A DNA stretch of 7,282 nt from Bryobacterales bacterium (GTDB lineage: Bacteria; Acidobacteriota; Terriglobia; Bryobacterales; Bryobacteraceae), in the NCBI GenBank assembly GCA_003132905.1, contig PKZC01000071.1, forward strand, positions 1 to 7,282, written 5' to 3'. Position numbers and translations under genes: made by a program. Shown here in pieces: positions 1 through 5,624 of this stretch. The notes under the pieces were generated by a model that did no database searches, was not told where the DNA came from, and saw only the letters and a list, made by a program, of their open reading frames with translations. Positions within the stretch are counted from its first letter, which is position 1; the number at the start of each line of letters is the position of its first letter.

Positions 1-26
1 TTTCGACACAGGCTGCTAGAACGAAC

Positions 27-264
27 ATGTTAACCAAGTTGTAAGGGATGCGGAAAACCGAATAACAACGGCTATCAATATTGCACGGCCTGTCATGCGG
101 CTCACCGCAGTGGACAGAAGACAATTGCTATCCCGGTTGCCATCCTGGAAACGATGCTGGAAGGAACGCCCGAACAGTCAGCCGTCTCTGAAGTGCCCTT
201 GATGACGCCTGAACAGACAGAGCAAGTCAGACAGTTTTGCGGAGAGTTGAAGGAAAGAGAATGA
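27..264 (+). pseudogene. Small zinc-ribbon-like protein, apparent +1 frame break near its start
   Basis: From position 40 to the TGA at 262-264 one frame reads as a compact protein. It opens with a C-x2-C-x10-C-x2-C zinc-ribbon pattern (CKGCGKPN...YCTACHAAHR), followed by a Glu/Gln-rich helical tail. This frame has a TAA at 31-33 and no ATG before the cysteines. An ATG at 27 in another frame (MLTK) would join it exactly as MLTK-CKGCG if one T of the TT at 39-40 were absent. So either the gene carries a one-base insertion or the base is a sequencing error. No clear Shine-Dalgarno sequence is visible before 27. The stop overlaps the next start as ATGA, which suggests translational coupling and so a real gene. 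Zinc-ribbon proteins of this size are common in phages and plasmids, often as nucleic-acid binders, but the role here is unknown. Confidence 0.45.
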
Positions 265-718
265 TAGACCAATTCAAAGAGTGGGCAAAGTCAATCGGTG
301 TTGAGGATGTTTCTCAGATTACATGCCATCTCTCTCAATATTTTATGGGCCTGTGGACGAACACTATTTCAAGAGACCCGATCCGGCAAAGCGAGTTCTC
401 TTTACCGAATTCTGTAATGTACTCCGCAAAGCCGATTTCATCTTTGGCCACGACACAGAAACTGGTAATGTCTTTCTGGCCTATGGCAAGGATGTCATAC
501 AGGCTTTGATAGACGGGAAGACACAATTCGTCGCACCGATCCTAGTCAACCTTCGTCAGGCCACGCCCGAACTAGAACTTCTTTTAGTCACGTTGGACCA
601 AGTCAAAGGCCGTAACGATTATGAAAGCTATAAAGGTGAAGCCGGTGACGCCGTCGAATGGCTTGAGAAATTGGTTGTGTTGGACGGCATGACCCGAACA
701 AAGGCCAGTCTGACCTAA
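261..718 (+). CDS. Hypothetical protein of the integrative element, frame broken near 310
   Basis: The ATG at 261 has a good ribosome site (AAGGA, about 6 nt upstream) and overlaps the previous stop as ATGA. Its first 17 codons (MIDQFKEWAKSIGVEDV) read like a protein, then this frame becomes poor. The frame from 323 to 718 reads well (IFYGPVDEHYFKRPDP..., then FIFGHDTETGNVFLAYGKDV) but has no ribosome site at its ATG (323). One extra T in the TTT at 310-312 would join the two as ...EDV-FSDYMPSLSIFYG..., giving about 153 aa. Without that, only 323-718 (131 aa) is open. I see no membrane segment or catalytic motif and do not recognise the family. It is soluble and fairly acidic. It lies between the zinc-ribbon gene and the excisionase-like gene on the same strand, probably in one transcript. 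Confidence 0.5.
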
Positions 719-724
719 GAAACC

Positions 725-1027
725 TTGACGGTCAATAGTGTGAGAAAGAAGATTAGAGCGCTCTTAGAAGCGCACAGGAAGCCCGCCAGCGCATCGCTAG
801 AGGCTTTCCCTGCCCTGACACTCACCCTGCAAGAATCTGTCTTTGAGGACGTAAAAAACAGACGGGTTTACACTTACCAGGAAGCCGGAGAACTTTTAGG
901 ATGTTCGGCAGAAAAGGTACGGTTAGACGCCCGTGGGTTTCCTGTCATCAAGCAAGGCAGAGCGCATGTCATTCCTGAGACCGTTTTCAAATTGATGGTG
1001 GCGTCCAGGTTGTCTGTTGCTTCTTAG
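725..1027 (+). CDS. Excisionase-like helix-turn-helix DNA-binding protein (possible recombination directionality factor)
   Basis: A protein of 100 aa if it starts at TTG 725, or 95 aa from GTG 740; neither start has a strong ribosome site. The C-terminal half (about residues 48-92) has the layout of the excisionase/MerR-type winged HTH family: YTYQEAGELLGCSAEKVRLD as helix-turn-helix, then a short wing (GFPVIKQGRAHVIP) and a closing helix (ETVFKLMVASR). The N-terminal 45 residues are a basic helix and a linker. Proteins of this fold bend DNA at attachment sites and turn an integrase towards excision, or repress promoters. It follows the unknown gene by 6 bp on the same strand. It runs head-on into the integrase so tightly that the stop codons overlap (TTAG, 1024-1027). 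That context supports a role as recombination directionality factor, though a plain repressor cannot be excluded. Confidence 0.65.
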   Translation: MTVNSVRKKIRALLEAHRKPASASLEAFPALTLTLQESVFEDVKNRRVYTYQEAGELLGCSAEKVRLDARGFPVIKQGRAHVIPETVFKLMVASRLSVAS

Positions 1028-2328
1028 GCCGTCCGTCGATTTCCCTTGACTAGCTTCAATGTTGGTTTCTTCGTGGCCGCAATCATGGCGTCATATGCTG
1101 CCTCTGATGGAATGTGGGTTGCCCGGATCGCATGTGAGTAATGAGCCTCTGTGATTTTTGTACTGGAATGTCCAAGCCAGCGGGAAACCATCTTGATGTC
1201 GGCACCAGCATTCAAAGCCGAAATTGCAAAGGTGTGACGCAGTGTGTGAGGCGTAGCATGATGGGCGAACGGCTTTTGTGGCGGCTCCTGTGCCAGCTTC
1301 AAAAGATTGTCAACCCGTTCCCTCCAATTCGTGATGGCCGTGGACTGTTTGCCGTCTCCAGTGTAGAACCAATATCTTTTTCCGCCCTGGTCACCCTTGA
1401 AGTTCAAAGCCTGAAGAGCTTGAGCCGTTTCCAGCGTGATCGGAATTCTTACCCATTCGCCGGTCTTCTGTTGGCCCATGATTTTGATGGCGTACCCGTT
1501 GCCAGATTCCCTTGAGACCAGTTGAGTATGATCCAACATGACAGCGTCAGAAATCCGAAGGCCAGAAAAACGCATGACCAACACGAGCGCCCGGAGTTCC
1601 TTACTGTTGTATTGATCCATTTGCCGCCGAAGGCTCACGAGGTCAATAGCATCAAACATCTGTTGCTCTTCATGCGGCTCAAGCCCGTACTTGGGAGATG
1701 GCTTACTCACGCCCAACTTGATGTTGGCCGCATGATTTTTTTCCAGCCAGCCTTGCTCCACGCAGAACCGAAGGAAAGAGCGAAACCGATCAAGCTCTTT
1801 TTCTTTCGTCCTGTCGCTCAAGGGCTTCTCAATGACCGTGTCAGATTGTTTGTTGTGGTTGGGGTTCAAATTTTTGAAGGACAAAAAGCATTGGGTGACG
1901 ATGTCCGCTTTGTCAAAAGCGCTCAAGAGTTCGATATCATTCTCGACGCAAAATGGTTTGATGCGGTCATTCAACATGACCACATGCTTGCGGAGCGTGG
2001 CAGCGTCGATGTTCTGGCCCTTCTCGCCCTTGTAGTCCAAGTAGCGCTCTGTAGCCGTCTCGACGGTCACCCGGTTGGACTGCGGCTCAAGGTTCTCAAG
2101 TTTTTTCAGCTTGCTTTTGGCCTCGTCCCAATCGTTAGTATCCAAGGACAGGTGCCTAAACTTTTCGGTCACTCCGGTTGCACTCGAATAGACGGAACCA
2201 GAGCAAACAATCGGACACTGACAATCAGCCTTGACCGCTTTGGGTGTTGCCGGAAAGAAGATGCGGAAATTTTGTTCGTAGTCTTTGCTGCAAGCCTTAC
2301 TGTGCCGTCTGTAGATCATCAGTGCCAT
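1024..2328 (-). CDS. int: Tyrosine recombinase (phage-type integrase) of the selC-inserted element
   Basis: It catalyses site-specific recombination between attP and the bacterial tRNA site. Counting from the longest possible start (ATG 2370, 448 aa), all catalytic residues are present: R272 (FSGLRISD), K302 (GQQKTGEW), H375-x-x-R378 (HTLRHTFA), H401 (WLGHSS) and nucleophile Y411 (EAHYSH). Residues about 100-205 form the SAM-like core-binding domain. The N-terminus has a short Cys/His cluster (RRHSKAC...DCQCPIVC) that I associate with acidobacterial integrases. I prefer ATG 2328 (434 aa) because the first codons of the longer form lie within an inverted repeat that looks like an operator or arm site. 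ATG 2319 is also possible, and no start has a clear ribosome site. The gene starts about 85 bp beyond the 3' end of selC, on the same strand. It appears intact, so the element may still be mobile. Confidence 0.93.
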   Translation of the reverse strand: MALMIYRRHSKACSKDYEQNFRIFFPATPKAVKADCQCPIVCSGSVYSSATGVTEKFRHLSLDTNDWDEAKSKLKKLENLEPQSNRVTVETATERYLDYKGEKGQNIDAATLRKHVVMLNDRIKPFCVENDIELLSAFDKADIVTQCFLSFKNLNPNHNKQSDTVIEKPLSDRTKEKELDRFRSFLRFCVEQGWLEKNHAANIKLGVSKPSPKYGLEPHEEQQMFDAIDLVSLRRQMDQYNSKELRALVLVMRFSGLRISDAVMLDHTQLVSRESGNGYAIKIMGQQKTGEWVRIPITLETAQALQALNFKGDQGGKRYWFYTGDGKQSTAITNWRERVDNLLKLAQEPPQKPFAHHATPHTLRHTFAISALNAGADIKMVSRWLGHSSTKITEAHYSHAIRATHIPSEAAYDAMIAATKKPTLKLVKGNRRTA

Positions 2329-2351
2329 GGGAACGTTTGTCTTATTAATAG

Positions 2352-2369
2352 TGTACACCAAAGTGTACA
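2352..2369. promoter_or_regulatory. Inverted repeat in the integrase leader (TGTACAC-CAAA-GTGTACA)
   Basis: A perfect 7-bp inverted repeat with a 4-bp spacer lies 24 bp upstream of the preferred integrase start and 44 bp from the 3' end of selC. Possible roles are an operator for the nearby HTH protein, an arm-type binding site for the integrase, or both. If translation began at ATG 2370 the repeat would be coding, which is one reason to prefer ATG 2328. The role is inferred. Confidence 0.4.
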
Positions 2370-2412
2370 TGAGAAAAACTTCGCTATAAGCATCTTTAGA
2401 ATCAACAGATCG

Positions 2413-2441
2413 TGGCGGAAGCTAGTGGGAGTCGAACCCAC
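2413..2441. other. Predicted attachment site of the left element, within the 3' end of selC
   Basis: Integrases of this class usually recombine in the T-arm and 3' acceptor part of a tRNA gene, so that the element restores an intact tRNA. The integrase begins just beyond this end, so one att core should lie within the T arm and acceptor stem. No second copy of this sequence was found by eye in 1-2412, so the other att site must lie beyond the left edge. The exact core limits cannot be set from this window. Confidence 0.5.
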
Positions 2442-2508
2442 CCGCGACACAAAGTGCCGCACAACTGGTTTTGAAGACCAGGCCCAGCACCGGCCAAGAC
2501 TAGCTTCC
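2413..2508 (-). tRNA. selC: tRNA-Sec (anticodon TCA)
   Basis: This is the selenocysteine tRNA, charged with serine, converted to Sec-tRNA and brought by SelB to recoded UGA codons. Read on the - strand it spans 96 nt including an encoded CCA. It has an 8-bp acceptor stem (GGAAGCTA with TAGCTTCC, discriminator G) and a 5-bp T stem (GTGGG-TTCGACT-CCCAC), which is the bacterial 8+5 layout. The anticodon arm is CTGGT-CTTCAAA-ACCAG with anticodon TCA. The long variable arm pairs GCGGCAC with GTGTCGC around TTT. These traits separate it from an ordinary suppressor or Ser/Leu tRNA. It starts 25 bp after the stop of the SPFH gene on the same strand, so it may be processed from a longer transcript. 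Its 3' end is the inferred target of the integrative element. Confidence 0.96.
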
Positions 2509-2533
2509 AGCCGCGATTCTATCACCCAATCCG

Positions 2534-3820
2534 TCAATGCGACCCACTCTGACTACGTACCGGCTCCTGCGGGTCCGCAGCCACGGCGGCCGGCATCGCG
2601 CCCTTCAGCACATCGTTTGCGAAGAAGAATTTCCCGTCGCTCGGCACCATCATGATCTGCACTTTGTCCGATAATTTCTCGGCAATGATCTTCTGAATCA
2701 GCATGGGATACTCCTTCAGCGCCACGCCTTCCAGGTGCATTTTGTCGGCGTCGGCCTTCGACAGCAACTGCACGCGATCGAGATCGGCTTCGTTCATCAG
2801 CTTGCGACGCTCCAGCTCGGCCTTGCCATCGATCACTTTGGCCTGCGCCTGCGCTTCCGCCTGCTGCACCGTCGCTTCCTTTCGTGCTGCCGATTCCAGG
2901 CGCGTCTGCTCGATCTGTTTCTGCTTCAGCGGAAGTGTGTACTGCATAGCGTCCGACTGCGCCTTGGCCTGCAGCACCGTCACCTGGGCCTGCCCCTCGG
3001 CTGCTTTTACGTCACGAGCCTCTTGCGCCTCCGCTTCCAGCTCCGCTTCTCGAACTTCCTTTTGCTTAACATCCAATTCCACGCCCAACTTCTCGTTTTC
3101 CTGTTCCTTCAGCAGCACGCCCTCCAGCCCCTTGGCATACTCGGACGGCAATTGAATGTCGCGCAGCATCACTTCTTTTACTATCACGGCGTCGGGCGCC
3201 AGTTTCTGAGCGATGGTGGTGGCGGCTTCGCGGCGGATCTCGTCGCGCTTGGTGGCGAACAGTTCTCGGACCAGGTATCGCGGCGTCAGATCGCGAAATG
3301 CCGTAGCAACCACGGGTGGCACCAATTCCTTTTCCACCGGTTGCGGTAGATTGGCGTGAACATACGCCAGGCGGCGCGGATCCAACCGGAAGCGTACGGT
3401 AACAGCCAGGGCCAATTCCAAACCTTCCTTAGTTTGAACTTTCAGCACCTCGCCTTTCTTGGTATCCGGCACCAGGGTGGTTTCATAGATCTGATCCCGC
3501 AGGTCGTACGTTTCTACCGACTGTACGAGCGGGAAAACGAGGTGCAGTCCCGGATACAGCGTCTCGGGAAGCGTCCCGGAAATCTGGCTCACTCGAACAC
3601 CGGCCATTCCAGCCGGAACCACCGCGATGCTTAATCCAAGAAGCAACGGAATCAAACCGACCAGCATGACGCGGACGGGCAGTCTCCACTCGACATCCGC
3701 GATGCTGATTTCCGGTTGCGGCCGACGGTACAACTTTACAAGGTCCATCGCCACCAGCAGAGCCGCAGCCCCGAACATGGCGAAGCCGAAAAATTCAAGC
3801 AGGTACTTCAGAACGATCAT
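2534..3820 (-). CDS. SPFH/band-7 (prohibitin/flotillin-like) membrane protein
   Basis: A 428-aa protein. Residues about 4-27 and 51-69 are two hydrophobic segments separated by a short polar stretch (KLYRRPQPEISIADVEWRLP). The SPFH/band-7 domain follows (about 70-250: VPAGMAGVRV, YPGLHLVFPLVQSVETYDLRDQ, then LTPRYLVRELFATKRDEIRREA and VMLRDIQLPSEY). A long Ala/Glu/Lys/Gln coiled coil runs from about 235 to 370. The tail is short, with VQIMMVPSDGKFFF. SPFH proteins form ring-like membrane assemblies that scaffold microdomains or control membrane proteases; the partner here is unknown. The start is firm: AGGAGG lies 6 nt before the ATG. It is 83 bp downstream of the HD hydrolase and 25 bp upstream of selC, all on one strand. 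It looks chromosomal rather than mobile. Confidence 0.9.
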   Translation of the reverse strand: MIVLKYLLEFFGFAMFGAAALLVAMDLVKLYRRPQPEISIADVEWRLPVRVMLVGLIPLLLGLSIAVVPAGMAGVRVSQISGTLPETLYPGLHLVFPLVQSVETYDLRDQIYETTLVPDTKKGEVLKVQTKEGLELALAVTVRFRLDPRRLAYVHANLPQPVEKELVPPVVATAFRDLTPRYLVRELFATKRDEIRREAATTIAQKLAPDAVIVKEVMLRDIQLPSEYAKGLEGVLLKEQENEKLGVELDVKQKEVREAELEAEAQEARDVKAAEGQAQVTVLQAKAQSDAMQYTLPLKQKQIEQTRLESAARKEATVQQAEAQAQAKVIDGKAELERRKLMNEADLDRVQLLSKADADKMHLEGVALKEYPMLIQKIIAEKLSDKVQIMMVPSDGKFFFANDVLKGAMPAAVAADPQEPVRSQSGSH

Positions 3821-3826
3821 TGGGTG

Positions 3827-3832
3827 CCTCCT
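3827..3832 (-). promoter_or_regulatory. Strong Shine-Dalgarno site of the SPFH gene
   Basis: AGGAGG on the - strand, 6 nt before the ATG at 3820. It fixes the start of the SPFH protein and indicates high translation. Confidence 0.8.
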
Positions 3833-3903
3833 GCTCCGCCATACGCAGGTTGCTGGCCGCGCGCGAAATGGCGCGAAAGAGAAGATGATCGGATTACTTT
3901 GTG

Positions 3904-4503
3904 TCAGTTTTGAGGCGACGCGTGTTCCGCTTTAGACAGCGGCTCAACACCCGCAAGTCCTAACTCAACCGCCCGCTGCTGCATCGCTTCGATGCAGAAC
4001 ACGATGTGCTCATCGAGATCAACATTCAGCCCCGCCGCACCGTTGATGATGTCGTCGCGATTCACCGAGCGCGCGAATGCTTTGTCCTTCAGTTTTTTTC
4101 GCACCGACTTCACATCCACCTCGTGAATGCTGCGGCCCGGCTTCACATACGAGCAGGCGGTCAGAAATCCCGCCAATTCATCGCAGGCAAACAGAGTCTT
4201 TTCGAGCGGCGATTCGCGCGCCACTCCGCTGAAATCGGCATGCGACAAAATCGCCCGGCGAATCTCGGCGTCCACTCCGCGCTCGGCCAGAATGGGCTCG
4301 CCTTTCATGGGATGATCGGGCAGCGTGGGATGGATCTCCCAGTCGAAATCATGCAGCAGAGCCGTGACGGACCACTTGCCCTCGTCTTCGCCGAACTTCC
4401 GCGCATACGCCACAACGCATGTCTCCACAGCCAGGGCGTGCCGCCGCAGCCCGTCGGTTTTAGTGAACTCGCACAGTAGATCCCAGGCTTCTTCCCGCGT
4501 CAT
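3904..4503 (-). CDS. HD-domain metal-dependent phosphohydrolase, predicted
   Basis: A 199-aa soluble protein. It carries the full HD-superfamily pattern: H22 (LRRHALAVE), H51-D52 (ALLHDFDWE), H64 in PDHPMKGEPIL, H88 (AILSHADFSG) and D108 (FACDELAGF). These residues hold a divalent metal pair in phosphatases or phosphodiesterases acting on nucleotides. The length and the order of motifs match a group of small stand-alone predicted HD hydrolases (COG2316-like, from memory). The substrate is unknown. The C-terminal part (VRKKLKDKAFARSVNRDD) is typical of that group. A GGAG lies about 9 nt before the ATG at 4503. The next gene downstream on the same strand is the SPFH gene (83-bp gap), so the two may share a transcript. 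It appears intact and chromosomal. Confidence 0.85.
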   Translation of the reverse strand: MTREEAWDLLCEFTKTDGLRRHALAVETCVVAYARKFGEDEGKWSVTALLHDFDWEIHPTLPDHPMKGEPILAERGVDAEIRRAILSHADFSGVARESPLEKTLFACDELAGFLTACSYVKPGRSIHEVDVKSVRKKLKDKAFARSVNRDDIINGAAGLNVDLDEHIVFCIEAMQQRAVELGLAGVEPLSKAEHASPQN

Positions 4504-4517
4504 TGCATTGAACTCCG

Positions 4518-4548
4518 GTGACCATGTTAGCGGACCGCATGATATATT
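4518..4548 (+). promoter_or_regulatory. Possible promoter of tRNA-Ala
   Basis: In the gap between the HD gene and tRNA-Ala, GTGACC (4518-4523, 4/6 to TTGACA) and TATATT (4543-4548) lie 19 bp apart, about 20 bp before the mature tRNA 5' end. The spacing is long and the match moderate. The divergent HD gene must also be transcribed from this short gap. Confidence 0.3.
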
Positions 4549-4568
4549 GAAAACGCATCGCGCGTTGT

Positions 4569-4644
4569 GGGCCTGTGGCGCAGTTGGGAGCGCGCTTCCA
4601 TGGCATGGAAGAGGTCGTCGGTTCGAACCCGACCAGGTCCACCA
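4569..4644 (+). tRNA. tRNA-Ala (anticodon GGC)
   Basis: A complete 76-nt tRNA including an encoded CCA. The acceptor stem is GGGCCTG with CAGGTCC (one G-U) and the discriminator is A. The D arm is GCGC...GCGC. The anticodon arm is CTTCC-ATGGCAT-GGAAG with anticodon GGC, reading alanine GCC codons. The T arm is GTCGG-TTCGAAC-CCGAC. From its D stem onward the sequence is duplicated 2.6 kb downstream, which marks it as the insertion site of a second integrative element. The 3' half now in this gene is then probably the copy brought by the element. Confidence 0.97.
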
Positions 4645-4650
4645 ATTACT
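4588..4650 (+). repeat. attL-type direct repeat (3' part of tRNA-Ala), 63 bp
   Basis: Identical base for base to 7180-7242. It covers the 3' half of the D stem, the anticodon arm, T arm, acceptor strand and CCA, plus ATTACT. Identity ends at 4651 (T here, C at 7243) on the right and at 4587 (G here, T at 7179) on the left. Confidence 0.92.
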
Positions 4651-4655
4651 TAGTC

Positions 4656-4707
4656 GGCTCTACGCCATTAATGGGGGCAGCCAGCCTCTGACTGACCTCA
4701 AGAACAC
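4656..4707 (+). repeat. Imperfect tandem repeat, copy 1 (52 bp)
   Basis: Begins GGCTCTACGCCATTAATGGG and ends CAAGAACAC. It matches 4737-4787 except for one extra G in the G run and two substitutions (CTGACCT here, CCGACCG in copy 2). It starts 6 bp after the att core, which fits integrase arm-binding sites, although the repeat is longer than usual for that. Confidence 0.85.
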
Positions 4708-4736
4708 ATTACCCTAACTCGCAATCTGTAGTTTTG

Positions 4737-4787
4737 GGCTCTACGCCATTAATGGGGCAGCCAGCCTCTGACCGACCGCAAGAACAC
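4737..4787 (+). repeat. Imperfect tandem repeat, copy 2 (51 bp)
   Basis: Second copy of the repeat, 81 bp downstream of the first. The 29-bp spacer between the copies is not itself repeated after copy 2. Each copy contains ATTAAT and CAGCCAGCCTCTGAC. No coding role is seen. Confidence 0.85.
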
Positions 4788-5273
4788 TCTCGCACGTCCA
4801 ATTTTGGATTCTGGTATTTGCGCGGCATCTCGCTTCCGCCCAGGATAGATAAAACGAATGAGCGAGCTAGTGTTGAAACGGCTTCCGGGACTCAAAGGAT
4901 CTCTCAAACGCAACTCTCCTAGGCTGGATAGATTCTTTTGTGCCTGAGTGACGGCCGCGTGAAATCTGGTCGGGCAAAGCTCGGTACCTATATGGGTACA
5001 AAACAGGAATGGGTGCTGTCAAGCGAATTTTTCAATGAGAACGCTTTATTATCGCGATCCTTCAACAAAGCGGTTATCCGGATCTCCAAATTGTCGGTGA
5101 AACAGATCCCCTAGTGCGTCGCCTCGGTGAACCCAAGCAGGTTCGGCACGGGAATCGCGAGCGATCCGATTAGCGTCAGAGAAGAGGCAGGGAAACATTA
5201 TTCGTACTAGTACAATTCCGGTTTTTGGGCACAAAAAAACAACGCCCAAGGTGATAGACTTTCACCATGAGCG
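4788..5273. other. Stretch without a convincing gene, with two GTAC palindromes
   Basis: No convincing gene is visible. A short + strand frame from ATG 4992 (MGTKQEWVLSSEFFNENALL..., about 40 codons) and a - strand frame at 5049-5249 (with NRIARDSRAEPAWVHRGDAL) both read somewhat like protein. Neither has a ribosome site or a recognisable family, and they partly overlap on opposite strands. The stretch also has an inverted repeat GTACC-TATATG-GGTAC (4984-4999) and a perfect 10-bp palindrome GTACTAGTAC (5204-5213). It is best read as eroded coding DNA plus possible control sites. Confidence 0.4.
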
Positions 5274-5337
5274 TCATCTGTCGATCGGCGGTTGGTTGGG
5301 GTCCAAACCCAACTGATGATTAACAGCTTCGTTCATC

Positions 5338-5358
5338 GCCTCCCTTCCAAAAGGAGGC
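5338..5358 (-). promoter_or_regulatory. Hairpin over a Shine-Dalgarno-like site before a 20-codon ORF
   Basis: On the - strand, GCCTCC (5358-5353) can pair with GGAGGC (5343-5338) around a 9-nt loop. The 3' arm overlaps a purine-rich ribosome-site-like run (GGAAGGGAGG) directly before an ATG at 5336. That ATG opens a 20-codon frame ending at 5274 (MNEAVNHQLGLDPNQPPIDR). If it is expressed, the hairpin would hide the ribosome site. On the + strand the same hairpin stands just before the terminator at 5362-5393. Which strand matters is unknown. Confidence 0.25.
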
Positions 5359-5361
5359 CAT

Positions 5362-5393
5362 AAAAGCCCCTGCCTGGCCCGGTGGGGGCTTTT
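5362..5393 (+). terminator. Rho-independent terminator
   Basis: AAAAGCCCC (5362-5370) pairs with GGGGCTTTT (5385-5393) around a 14-nt loop, followed by more T (TTTTTGTTTTG). The stem has 9 bp, including A-U pairs at its base. It would end a + strand transcript. No convincing gene lies upstream on that strand, so a small RNA or a lost gene is possible. The 3' T run is much poorer on the - strand. Confidence 0.65.
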
Positions 5394-5441
5394 TGTTTTG
5401 CAAGTCCACTCTAACTTACATTTTGGCGTATTGGCAAGTAC

Positions 5442-5453
5442 TGGTACGTACCA
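5442..5453. promoter_or_regulatory. 12-bp palindrome TGGTACGTACCA
   Basis: A perfect palindrome preceded by AGTACT (5438-5443). It shares the GTAC core with 4984-4999, 5204-5213 and an 8-bp palindrome TGGTACCA at 5642-5649 near the start of the 173-aa gene. It may be an operator or recombinase site; this is inferred from symmetry and recurrence only. Confidence 0.3.
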
Positions 5454-5522
5454 AGGGGGGGCCACCGATCAGTATTTGCTAAATCCATCGAATTGCTAGC
5501 GTTTCAGCCCCTTTTGCTTTCG

Positions 5523-5624
5523 TCATTTCTTCGCCCAACGTGCCTTCGCCGCCTTCTGCGCGATCTCCTTCCCCGTTTTTCTGACATTGTGGCAAACTAT
5601 GATGGTCAGTGCATTGGTTGCCAT
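5523..5624 (-). pseudogene. C-terminal fragment of a hypothetical protein (...KAAKARWAKK)
   Basis: On the - strand a 33-codon frame ends in RKTGKEIAQKAAKARWAKK and a stop at 5523-5525. This Lys/Ala-rich ending with ARW is, from memory, a common C-terminus in hypothetical proteins of acidobacteria and some other bacteria. The upstream residues (MATNALTIIVCHNV) do not look like the rest of such a protein. The ATG at 5624 has no ribosome site, and the frame overlaps the start of the next gene on the opposite strand. It is probably the surviving 3' end of a lost gene. Confidence 0.35.

Noticed and set aside
2319..2537. - strand ORF of 72 codons across tRNA-Sec
   Set aside because: It is a translation of the tRNA gene itself and its flanks; the tRNA fold is unambiguous.
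1522..2655. Long + strand ORF of 377 codons
   Set aside because: It lies antisense to the integrase and runs across tRNA-Sec into the SPFH gene. It has no family motif or ribosome site, while the opposite strand carries all integrase catalytic residues.
2735..3349. + strand ORF of 204 codons inside the SPFH gene
   Set aside because: Leu/Arg/His-rich low-complexity product antisense to the Ala/Glu-rich coiled coil; a shadow of the real gene.
4006..4479. + strand ORF of 157 codons opposite the HD hydrolase
   Set aside because: Antisense shadow; the - strand frame has the complete HD metal-binding pattern and a ribosome site.
4460..4645. - strand ORF beginning MVDLVGFEPTTSS
   Set aside because: It is the antisense translation of tRNA-Ala, a well-known spurious protein in databases.
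4588..4787. CRISPR array or short-repeat array
   Set aside because: Only two copies of the 51/52-bp unit are present, they are imperfect, and no series of regular spacers follows.
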